Assembly: GCA_035532935.1 (NCBI GenBank)
Contig: DATKQE010000010.1
Coordinates: 17,164-81,163 of the forward strand
From: DATJLY01 sp035532935
Lineage (GTDB): Bacteria > Pseudomonadota > Alphaproteobacteria > ATCC43930 > CGMCC-115725
Reading direction: 5' to 3'
Length of the DNA stretch: 64,000 bases
The first letter of the stretch is position 1. The number at the start of each line of letters is the position of its first letter. The notes beneath the pieces were generated by a model. The model was not told where the DNA came from, did not search any database, and saw nothing but the letters and a program-made list of their open reading frames with translations. A program made the translations under genes and the position numbers. Positions 57,431 to 64,000 of this stretch are shown here, one piece after another.

Positions 57431-59290
57431 ATGGCTCTGTTGATTCCGACATGGCTCGATCTCGCCGGCTGGGCGGGCGTGCTGGCGGCGGCCGCCGCGC
57501 TCATGGGGTGGGGCCGGCTGCTGACGGCGGGCCGCGCCGCGCCCGAGGCGGCGCTCGTCGCCGGCTGGGGCGCCGCGGCGCTTATCCTGACGCTGTGGGG
57601 CGCGGCCACGCCGGCATCGCTGCGCTTTCCCGGCGCCGCGATCCTTGCCGCGGGAATCATCGCGCTTGCGGCGCCGCGCACCCGGCTGTCGCGCGCCGCG
57701 TGGCACAGCCTGGCGCGCATCGCCGTCGTGGCTCTGCCGCTGCTCGCGCTCATGGCGAGCGCGCGCCCGAGCGAGCCCGACACGTTCCTCAACCTTCTGC
57801 CCAATGCCGCCTATCTCTACGACCACGCATCATTCCCCGCCGACGCGCGGCCGCCGGCGCATTCCTATCTTCCGGCGGCGCCCTATAATCTCCAGCTTGC
57901 GGCGTTCCTGGCGTCGCTGCTGACGCCGGACTTTCCCGCCAACGCGCTCGTCGTCTTCAACATCGTGTTGCAGCTCGCGGCCGGGCTGCTGCTGGCGCGG
58001 CTCGCCGCCGGCGCCGAGGACGATGATGCGGCGCCGTCCTGGGGCATGAGCGCGCTCGGCCTGCTGCTCGCCACCGCGCTCAATCCCGGCTTCGTGCCGC
58101 GGACCGACCTGGCGGGCTATAGCGAGCCCGCCGTCGCCGTCGCCGTCGCCTTCGCCGGCTGGTCGGCGGTCGAGTTGCTCGAGCGCGTCAATGCGCGCCG
58201 CGCGCCGGGCAGCACGCTCGTGCTGCTCGCGCTCGCGCTGGCCGCGCTCGTCAACGTCAAGCAGGATAGCATCGCGCTGATCGTGGCTGTGCTCGTGAGC
58301 GCCGCAGGGCTCGCGCGCGCCGGCGCCAATGCCGGCCGGGGGCTTCGTGCGTTGGCGCTGGCATCGCTCCCCGCCGTGGCGCTCTATCTCGTCTGGCGCT
58401 GGTACGTGCTCACGCACATCACCGCGGGCGAACTCGCGCCGCTGCCACTCGCGCTATGGCAGCCGGGCGCGATCCTGCTCATCCTGTGGAACATGGCGAA
58501 GATCGTCGGCGAGAAGATCTTCTTCTATGCCGTGCTTGCGGCAACGCTTGCCATCGGCGTGCGGCGCCTGCGGCGGCATGGGCTCGACCGGGCGACCCGC
58601 GCGGCGGCTATGCTCGGCGGCAGCTTCGCGCTCTACAGCGCCGCGCTCGTGTTCGCCTATATGGCGCTCTTTCCCGGGACGATGGGGACCGACGCGCATT
58701 CGTATTTCCGCTACAGCACGCATCTTTCGCTGCTGCTGATGGTGGCGGTCGTGCTTCTCGCGCGGGTCGAGGCGCGCGAGCGCGGTTGGGCGGCGACGCC
58801 GTCCATCCGCCGTTTCGCGCCGGCGGTGGCAGTCGCGACGATGCTGATCGCGCCGATCGCGTTCGAGCGCTTCCTGCGCTTCGATCTCGAGCCGCCGGCG
58901 CTCAGGGTGTGGATGCTCGCGCGCGAGGCGGCGCCGTTTCTTGCCGCCGGCGCGCGGGTGGCGCTGCTGCTGCCGGGTGATAATGGCAGCGTCGCGCCGA
59001 TGCTGGAGACGGTGCTCCGCGCCGTGCCGCCGCGCCATCCCGATCTCGATCTCGCCGTGGTGTCGCAGCTTGCGCCCGACACGCTTGCGGCGCTCGCGGC
59101 CAGGGGCGATCGCCTTGCGCTCCTGTCTTGCGCGCCGGCGGGCTTTGCGCTCGTGCCGGCGGGACATGCGGCACTGCTCCGGCGCGACGCGTCTGGCTGG
59201 CACGCCGCCGCGATCTGGCGTTACGCGCCGCCGCCGCCGGGCACGCGCTGGTCGCACGTGCTGGCGACGGCGCCGCTTTGTCTTGGCTAA
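57431..59290 (+). CDS. Large multi-spanning membrane protein, GT-C/GT39-like
   Basis: A 619-residue protein with about eleven helices. The loop after the third helix contains RPSEPDTFLNLLPNAAYLYD, and later PPAHSYLPAAPYNLQLAAFL. An acidic loop followed by a Tyr/Pro-rich periplasmic part is common in GT-C glycosyltransferases and related uncharacterised membrane proteins. The C-terminal 120 residues are soluble (ARVALLLPGDNGSVAPML). No exact family was recognised. A plausible promoter is TTGACG (57372) with TAGACC 17 bases later. It is divergent from the GT87-like gene and its stop overlaps the aldolase stop. Confidence 0.7.
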   Translation: MALLIPTWLDLAGWAGVLAAAAALMGWGRLLTAGRAAPEAALVAGWGAAALILTLWGAATPASLRFPGAAILAAGIIALAAPRTRLSRAAWHSLARIAVVALPLLALMASARPSEPDTFLNLLPNAAYLYDHASFPADARPPAHSYLPAAPYNLQLAAFLASLLTPDFPANALVVFNIVLQLAAGLLLARLAAGAEDDDAAPSWGMSALGLLLATALNPGFVPRTDLAGYSEPAVAVAVAFAGWSAVELLERVNARRAPGSTLVLLALALAALVNVKQDSIALIVAVLVSAAGLARAGANAGRGLRALALASLPAVALYLVWRWYVLTHITAGELAPLPLALWQPGAILLILWNMAKIVGEKIFFYAVLAATLAIGVRRLRRHGLDRATRAAAMLGGSFALYSAALVFAYMALFPGTMGTDAHSYFRYSTHLSLLLMVAVVLLARVEARERGWAATPSIRRFAPAVAVATMLIAPIAFERFLRFDLEPPALRVWMLAREAAPFLAAGARVALLLPGDNGSVAPMLETVLRAVPPRHPDLDLAVVSQLAPDTLAALAARGDRLALLSCAPAGFALVPAGHAALLRRDASGWHAAAIWRYAPPPPGTRWSHVLATAPLCLG

Positions 59291-60012
59291 AGCTGCCAGG
59301 CTTCGGGCAGAAGCCTCCGCGCCCGCCCGATTCCGACATAGTACTTCCACAACTTCGCGACGTGGCTGGGGCGGTCGAAGTCGGAAAGAAAGGCGGCGAT
59401 CTCTTCCGCGCTCAGCGGTATCGCCCGGCCGAGCGCGGCGGCGCGGTACATGGTTTCGGCGTTCTCGACGAAATGCACGCTGTCGATCAGCAGCGCCGGC
59501 ACGCTCTCCGCCGCCACGACCTGCCCGTGCGCGCGAATGAGGAGCGCGTGGTGCGGCCCCAGCGTCGCCGCCACGGCGCGGCCGAGCGCGGGGCTCGAGA
59601 CGTGGCTCGGATCGGGATGAACCGGAATGCCGCTCGCCCAACGCACCGCGTGGTTTTTGATCGGCGTCAGGCGGGCGCCCTCGACCAGGGTGAAGATGGT
59701 ACCGATGTCGTGATGGAAATGCGCGACCGCGTTGACGTCGCTGCGCGCGCGCAGGATCTCGGAATGGATGAAGCGTTCCGAGGGCGGCTTGAGCCCGGCG
59801 GGTCCGGCGAGCGTCTTCCCGTCGAAATCGCAGACCATGAGATGCTCGGGCGCCAGCGCGGCGCGGCTCTGGTCGACGGGCTGGATGAGAAAGGCGTCGC
59901 GACCGGGCAGCCGCACGCTCACATGCCCGCTATAGCCGAGAATGCCGAGATCGTTGAGCAAGAGCGTGCAGGCCGCGACCTGCTGACGCAAGGTAGGTTC
60001 ACCCGTCTCCAT
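59287..60012 (-). CDS. Class II aldolase/adducin family protein
   Basis: A 241-residue zinc-dependent aldolase-fold protein. Marks are LGYSGHVSVRLPGRDAFLI, FIHSEILRARSDVNAVAHFH with the zinc His pair, LLIRAHGQVVAAESV with the third His, and SVHFVENAETMYRAAALG. Such enzymes split sugar phosphates or decarboxylate related acids; the substrate is unknown. I use ATG 60012. It follows the DHA2 exporter by 32 bases and may share its transcript. The stop codons of this gene and the convergent membrane protein overlap. Confidence 0.88.
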   Translation of the reverse strand: METGEPTLRQQVAACTLLLNDLGILGYSGHVSVRLPGRDAFLIQPVDQSRAALAPEHLMVCDFDGKTLAGPAGLKPPSERFIHSEILRARSDVNAVAHFHHDIGTIFTLVEGARLTPIKNHAVRWASGIPVHPDPSHVSSPALGRAVAATLGPHHALLIRAHGQVVAAESVPALLIDSVHFVENAETMYRAAALGRAIPLSAEEIAAFLSDFDRPSHVAKLWKYYVGIGRARRLLPEAWQL

Positions 60013-60044
60013 GCGCTCCGTTGTTTCACGGACGCGGCGCTGCG

Positions 60045-61586
60045 TCAATCGTCGGCGGCGCCGGGGACGGTTCCCTGCCGATTCGCGGCCGCCGGTCGCG
60101 TCGGGCTCAACCGGGCCGGGATGCACCAGGTGAAGGCGAGGACGACGAGCGCGAACAGGCCCATGACGAGATAGGCGTCGTGCATGGCGGCGGCGAAGGC
60201 GCCGGCGAGGCGCGCAGCGGTCGCGGCGCCGAGACCGGCGCGCGTGCCCGGCTGCAGCAGGCGGTTCACCGCATCACCCGCACCGGGCACGCGATGGGCG
60301 ATGCCGAGCGCGATCACCGCACCGAACAGCGCCGCCCCGAGCGACTGCCCGATCGTGCGCATGAAGAGATTGCCGCCGGTCGCCGCCCCGCGCTCGGCCC
60401 AGCCGACCGAGGTCTGCACCGCGACGACGAACGTGGTGTTGCAGAAGCCCAAGCCGAGCCCGAGCGTCGCGGCGCCGGCCGCGGCCCAGACCGGGCCGCG
60501 CTGCGGTTCGAGCGCCAGCAGCACTGCCGTGCCGATCAGGAGGATGACGCTGCCCGCGATCCCCGTGGTGCGGTAGGAACTGCGGATCATCAGCCGCGCC
60601 GACAGGATGGTGCCGAGCGTCCACAAGACCGAGGTCGCGCCCAGCGCGAAGCCGGCGACCATCGGGCTCCGCCCCATGGCGCCCTGCACATAGGCCGGCA
60701 GATAGGCGCCGTTGCACATCATCACCACGCCGATCACGAGCGAGCCGAAATTGCCGACGGCGATGATCGGACGCCGCCACATCCGGAACGGCACGATCGG
60801 TTCGGCAACGCGCATCTCGTGCAGTCCGAGGACAGCGAGCGCCATTGTCCCCACTGCGGCAAGAACGGCGACGGTGGCGGCGCCGAGGCTCTCGGCCTCG
60901 ACCACGGCCGCCAGAAGCGCGCCGACGCCGACCATGAGCAGCACCGCGCCCAGCGCATCGACGCGCCGCCGCGTCGGCGCAACCCGCTCCTCGAGCAGGA
61001 TGCCGAGCATCGCGGCGGTGAGTATCCCGATCGGCAGGTTGATCCAGAACACCAGCGACCAATGCAGGCGCTCGACAATGATGGCGCCGATCGCGGGCCC
61101 GGCAATGGCCGACGCACCGAACACCGACGACAGCCAGCCCTGCATCCGCGCCCGGTCGGCCGGAGCATAGAGATCGCCGATCACGGTCCAGGCGATGGGT
61201 TGGATCGCGCCGGCGCCCAGGCCCTGGACCGTGCGGAAGATGATGAGCGGCACCATGCCCCAGGCGAAGCCGCAGGCAAGCGAGCCGAGCAGGAACAGTG
61301 CGGTGCCGACATAGAAAACGCGCTTGCGCCCGTAGAGATCGGCGAGGCGGCCATAGACCGGCGTACTGGCTGCCTGCGCCAGGAGATAGGCGGCGAAGAC
61401 CCAGCTGAAGAGGTGGAACCCGCCGAGATCGCCGACGATGGTCGGCATGGCGGTGCCGACGATGGTCGATTCCACCGCGGCCATGAACTGCGCCAGCATG
61501 CAGGCCGTGGTGATCAGGCGGCGCCGCGCGGGCTTGTCAGTCGAAAGCGGTTCGTCGTGCGGATTCTGGCGGGCCACCCGCCGCAC
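60045..61586 (-). CDS. MFS transporter, DHA2 family (paralogue of the one at 3410)
   Basis: A 513-residue exporter with the 14-helix DHA2 pattern. Motif A is YGRLADLYGRKRVFYVG, motif C is SAIAGPAIGAIIVERLHWSL, and helix one carries FMAAVESTIVGTAMPTIVG. It shares long stretches with the exporter at 3410, such as GDLGGFHLFSWVFAAYLLAQ, so the two are clear paralogues. The start is GTG 61586; a GTG at 61577 is possible. It lies 21 bases after the small gene at 61608 and before the aldolase gene. Confidence 0.9.
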   Translation of the reverse strand: MRRVARQNPHDEPLSTDKPARRRLITTACMLAQFMAAVESTIVGTAMPTIVGDLGGFHLFSWVFAAYLLAQAASTPVYGRLADLYGRKRVFYVGTALFLLGSLACGFAWGMVPLIIFRTVQGLGAGAIQPIAWTVIGDLYAPADRARMQGWLSSVFGASAIAGPAIGAIIVERLHWSLVFWINLPIGILTAAMLGILLEERVAPTRRRVDALGAVLLMVGVGALLAAVVEAESLGAATVAVLAAVGTMALAVLGLHEMRVAEPIVPFRMWRRPIIAVGNFGSLVIGVVMMCNGAYLPAYVQGAMGRSPMVAGFALGATSVLWTLGTILSARLMIRSSYRTTGIAGSVILLIGTAVLLALEPQRGPVWAAAGAATLGLGLGFCNTTFVVAVQTSVGWAERGAATGGNLFMRTIGQSLGAALFGAVIALGIAHRVPGAGDAVNRLLQPGTRAGLGAATAARLAGAFAAAMHDAYLVMGLFALVVLAFTWCIPARLSPTRPAAANRQGTVPGAADD

Positions 61587-61607
61587 GATAGGCGGACGGA
61601 GGCGGAG

Positions 61608-61841
61608 CTACAAGGCGGCTGCCCGCGCGTCGGCGCCGCGCCAGGCGGCCAGGCGCACGACCTTCGCGCCATGCAGCGCGGTGCGCGCGGCGAGCAGCTT
61701 TCTGAGCGCCTGGCGCCGGCCGCGGAGCGCGCGCAAGGCGGCGCGCTGGCCGGGGCTGCGCAGGCCGGCAAGCTCGGCCATGCCGATCAATCGTTCGAGT
61801 GCCTTCAAGGTCTGCCGCGCTTCGTCGCTGGACATGGGCAT
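61608..61841 (-). CDS. Small basic hypothetical protein
   Basis: A 77-residue ORF, rich in Ala, Leu and Arg and predicted helical, with QTLKALERLIGMAELAGLRS and QALRKLLAARTALHGAK. No family was recognised. A strong GGGGGAG ribosome-binding site lies just before ATG 61841, and the DHA2 gene follows 21 bases after the stop, so it is likely real and cotranscribed. It might be a small regulator or a structural helper; this is a guess. Confidence 0.55.
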   Translation of the reverse strand: MPMSSDEARQTLKALERLIGMAELAGLRSPGQRAALRALRGRRQALRKLLAARTALHGAKVVRLAAWRGADARAAAL

Positions 61842-61906
61842 CGCGTACTCCCCCCGACCGGATCGTCAATCTCGGTGCGAGATACGCAAACGGCGACCGG
61901 CCGGGC

Positions 61907-61922
61907 TGTGACCGGGCTCACA
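61907..61922. promoter_or_regulatory. Perfect CRP-type binding site upstream of the amidohydrolase
   Basis: TGTGA-CCGGGC-TCACA at 61907-61922 matches the E. coli CRP consensus half-sites exactly with the right six-base spacing; the arms extend one more base each side (C and G). It lies 66 bases upstream of the small minus-strand gene and 130 bases before the amidohydrolase ATG. The CRP-like protein at 2654 is a possible reader. Chance occurrence cannot be excluded. Confidence 0.5.
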
Positions 61923-62051
61923 GGTGCGACAGTTTTTCGCCGCCGCGCCCGGGCCGCGACAGGACCGTTTTCAATGAACGCGCGATGGCGGATAATGCCG
62001 GTCGAGCGCCGCGCCCGGGACCGGGCCGAACGGGCGACAGGAGACAGCGCC

Positions 62052-63296
62052 ATGGATACCCACGATGCAGGCGGTGTGAGCTTTCGCGACGTCAATCACG
62101 ACGAATTCGACACGCGTAACCTCTTGTCCAACGCGGTCGAGCAGGCGGTGAAGCGCCGCTACGAGGAGTTCCCCATCGTCGATGTCGACTCGCACCATTA
62201 CGAGAGCGAGTCGTTCAACGAAATCATCAAATACATCGACGACCCGGTGCTGCGGCAGCAGGCGCAGTTCCAGGGCTTTGGGCGGAACAGCATCGTCGGT
62301 CCGCGCGGCGGCTATCAGGACATGGAAGGCCGCGTGACGCGCAACGTGCGGCGGCGGCTGGAGAAGACCGAGCCCGACACCAAGCGCGACATCGCGCTGA
62401 CGCGGCGCTGGATGGACGCGCTCGGCGTCGACACGACGTGCCTCTTCCCGACGCCGATGCTGGCTCTGGGCCTGACCCCGCGGATCGAGGTCGAGGTGGC
62501 GCTCGCGCGCGCCTACAACCGCTGGCTCACCGAGGAAATCCTGCCGCAAGAGCCGCGCATGAAGTCGATGCTCTATTTGCCCTTCAACGAGCCCGAGGCC
62601 TGCTACCGCACGGTGCAGGAATTCGCCGGCAAGAAGGGCGTGATCGGGTTCTGCATCACCGCGCCGCACTACAAGGGCGTCTATGACAACGCCTTCGCCA
62701 AGACCTATGCCGCGATCCAGGAGGCGGGACTGCCGCTTTCCTTCCACAGCGCCTTCATGTGGGGCGGCGACCGGACGATGGAGCTGTGCAACCGCTTCAT
62801 CGCCGTGCATGCGCTGGGCTTCACCTTCTACAACATGGTCCATCTCACCAACTGGATCGTCAACGGCATGCCCGAGCGCTTTCCCCGGCTCAAGGTGATC
62901 TGGATCGAGAGCGGGCTCGCGTGGGTGCAGTTCCTGATGCAGCGCCTCGACAACGAGTACATGATGCGCAGCTCCGAAGTGCCGCTCCTGAAGCGCCGGC
63001 CGAGCGAATACATGCGCGAGATGTATTTCACCACCCAGCCGATGGAAATGGTCGACAACCGCGAGGAGCTCGAACAGACCTTCAAGAAAATCAACGCCGA
63101 GACGCAGCTCCTTTATTCATCGGACTATCCGCACTGGGACATGGACCTGCCGAGCACGATCTATGATCTGCCGTTCCTGAACGAGCAGCAGAAGCGCAAC
63201 ATTCTCGGCGGCAACGCGATGCGCGTCTTCAACATTCAGCCGCAGCTTTCGGACGCGAAGCTCGCCCGCAAGGCGATGCGCACCGCCGCGCAATAG
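62052..63296 (+). CDS. Amidohydrolase family (ACMSD-like, PF04909) protein
   Basis: A 414-residue TIM-barrel metal-dependent hydrolase or decarboxylase. The first metal motif reads IVDVDSHHYESESF, with Asp where the first His of HxH is usual. Later ligands are the His in PLSFHSAF, a second His in IAVHALG, and the Asp in LLYSSDYPHWDMD. KVIWIESGLAWVQFLMQRLD and the C-terminal NAMRVFNI are typical of the family's large bacterial branch, many of which act in aromatic or acid breakdown. GGAGA lies 8 bases before ATG 62052. An intrinsic terminator follows. Confidence 0.88.
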   Translation: MDTHDAGGVSFRDVNHDEFDTRNLLSNAVEQAVKRRYEEFPIVDVDSHHYESESFNEIIKYIDDPVLRQQAQFQGFGRNSIVGPRGGYQDMEGRVTRNVRRRLEKTEPDTKRDIALTRRWMDALGVDTTCLFPTPMLALGLTPRIEVEVALARAYNRWLTEEILPQEPRMKSMLYLPFNEPEACYRTVQEFAGKKGVIGFCITAPHYKGVYDNAFAKTYAAIQEAGLPLSFHSAFMWGGDRTMELCNRFIAVHALGFTFYNMVHLTNWIVNGMPERFPRLKVIWIESGLAWVQFLMQRLDNEYMMRSSEVPLLKRRPSEYMREMYFTTQPMEMVDNREELEQTFKKINAETQLLYSSDYPHWDMDLPSTIYDLPFLNEQQKRNILGGNAMRVFNIQPQLSDAKLARKAMRTAAQ

Positions 63297-63317
63297 CGCC
63301 CGGTTCTTTCTCCGGCA

Positions 63318-63347
63318 AAGCCCCCGCCAGCGTGCGGGGGTTTTTCT
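63318..63347 (+). terminator. Intrinsic terminator of the amidohydrolase gene
   Basis: CCCCCGC (63321-63327) and GCGGGGG (63334-63340) form a perfect 7-base stem with a 6-base loop, extended by A-T pairs and followed by TTTTTCTT. It ends exactly at the stop of the converging LLM gene and can serve the plus strand well. Confidence 0.9.
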
Positions 63348-64000
63348 TATCCGATGACCGTCGCGCTGCTCCCGGCGAAGGCCGGCATGATTTCGGCGGC
63401 GAAGAGGCGGAGCGCATCGATGGAGGGCCGCGGGTCCACCAGCAGCACGTGCTCGACGCCGCCGGCTTCGAGCCGCTTGAGGCGGCGGATGATCTCGTCG
63501 GGGGTGCCGAGGAGCGGTGCGTCGTCGACCTCTATGGGCGGGCCCGACACGTCGTTCAGATTGGAATAGCGCGCCGCCCCCGGCCCGCGCGCGAGGCCGC
63601 CGATGTTCTTCAGCACGGCGTAGCGCACCTCGAGCGCCGCCTCGCGCTCGGCCGCGTTGCGCAGGATCTGCAGCCCGCGCGTCGCGCCAACCATCGACGG
63701 CTGGTAGGCGCGGCCGGTCTTGGCGCACTCCTCGCGAAATGCGGCGACGCGGGCGATCGTCAGGTCGGTCGAGCCGATCTGATCCAACAGCAAATTGTAG
63801 CCCTCGCGCGCCGCGCGCCGGATCGACTCCTCGCTGCCGGCGCCGAGCCAGAAGGGCGGATGCGGCTGCTGCACCGGCGCGGGCTCGACGACGATGTTGT
63901 CGTAGTGCCAGCGCTTGCCGTGATGCGAGAACCGGCCCGTCGCCGACCACGCCTTGCGGATCACCTCCATCGCCTCGTCGAACCGCTCGGTCGCTTCCTC
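63347..64000 (-). CDS. LLM-class flavin-dependent oxidoreductase (partial, runs off right edge)
   Basis: About 217 C-terminal residues of a luciferase-like (LLM) monooxygenase or reductase; the N-terminus lies beyond the window. It shows RFDEAMEVIRKAWSATGRFS, the PPFWLGAGSEESIRRAAREG block, VAAFREECAKTGR, and GTPDEIIRRLKRLEAGGVEH near the C-terminus, all usual for the family. It uses FMN or F420; in this class FMN is more likely. It is convergent with the amidohydrolase, and both may belong to one catabolic region. Confidence 0.88.
   Translation of the reverse strand, partial: EEATERFDEAMEVIRKAWSATGRFSHHGKRWHYDNIVVEPAPVQQPHPPFWLGAGSEESIRRAAREGYNLLLDQIGSTDLTIARVAAFREECAKTGRAYQPSMVGATRGLQILRNAAEREAALEVRYAVLKNIGGLARGPGAARYSNLNDVSGPPIEVDDAPLLGTPDEIIRRLKRLEAGGVEHVLLVDPRPSIDALRLFAAEIMPAFAGSSATVIG

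Noticed and set aside
60021..62051. Long plus-strand reading frame running into the amidohydrolase
   Set aside because: It is an antisense shadow of the DHA2 exporter, with no family features. The real gene begins at ATG 62052 behind a ribosome-binding site.
1..64000. Search for tRNA, rRNA, CRISPR arrays, insertion sequences and prophage genes
   Set aside because: None was recognised by eye. Short RNAs and very degenerate mobile remnants could still be missed without covariance-model or profile searches.

Overview
The window is dense, very GC-rich bacterial chromosome (about 70 genes, few gaps) with the gene content of an alphaproteobacterium, most likely a member of the broad Rhodospirillales group. 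Support comes from gene families typical of that class: a CpdR-like receiver, a MucR-type N-terminus, a TIGR02302/DUF4175 giant membrane protein, DUF2125 and HIG1-type twin-membrane proteins, PhaR with a PHA cluster, metX-metW, the chorismate mutase-hisC-tyrA operon, and an alphaproteobacterial XRE regulator. No tRNA, rRNA, CRISPR array, insertion sequence or phage gene was seen. The genus is an inference I cannot confirm without a search.

Layout. 1-7487: small catabolic and redox modules (edge-truncated molybdopterin oxidoreductase; PEP-mutase-like protein with an AhpD-like protein; CRP-type regulator; DHA2 exporter; MDR reductase, polysaccharide-deacetylase-like protein and CMD protein). 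7423-16699: a surface-polysaccharide region with an O-antigen-ligase-like protein coupled to an SRAP peptidase, a GT4 enzyme, and a probable six-gene unit on the minus strand (MucR/cold-shock hybrid, SDR, two GT2 enzymes, asparagine synthetase, methyltransferase). 17030-20548: small membrane protein, XRE regulator, alpha/beta hydrolase, PAS-GGDEF-EAL protein. 20570-24700: polyhydroxyalkanoate cluster (phaR facing a PhaE-like ORF, phaC, phaA, phaB). 24725-33268: GST, methyltransferases, metXW, the aromatic amino acid operon with an added monooxygenase-like gene, DUF2125 and a ChaC-like protein. 33210-38648: a compact B12-dependent ribonucleotide reductase and ftsE-ftsX-ydcF-plsC. 38809-45831: DUF3426 protein, CpdR-like receiver, the argH-lptM-lysA-TIGR02302 operon, and a TlpA-like protein. 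45843-53156: esterase, gluQ, GGCT, lipoprotein, Nudix, HNH, then hbd, etfA, etfB, cobalamin adenosyltransferase and a HIG1-like protein. 53214-64000: a broken DUF1772 gene, VOC protein, a sensor kinase coupled to a GT87-like enzyme, a large membrane protein, aldolase and second DHA2 exporter, amidohydrolase, and an edge-truncated LLM flavin enzyme.

How the genes work together. PHA synthesis from acetyl-CoA (phaA, phaB, phaC, with PhaR as repressor) and an ETF plus 3-hydroxyacyl-CoA dehydrogenase set point to acyl-CoA traffic between storage and oxidation. B12 use appears twice (nrdJ and a PduO-type adenosyltransferase). Methionine, lysine, arginine and aromatic amino acid genes form compact operons whose stop and start codons overlap.

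No clearly new multi-gene system is evident. The most interesting signals are regulatory or architectural: four tandem hexamers upstream of a strong predicted promoter for the MucR/cold-shock hybrid; a perfect 24-bp palindrome upstream of etfBA; a perfect CRP-type site upstream of the amidohydrolase in a window that also encodes a CRP-like protein; probable leaderless starts; six convergent gene pairs whose coding regions overlap; and several enzymes with changed key residues.
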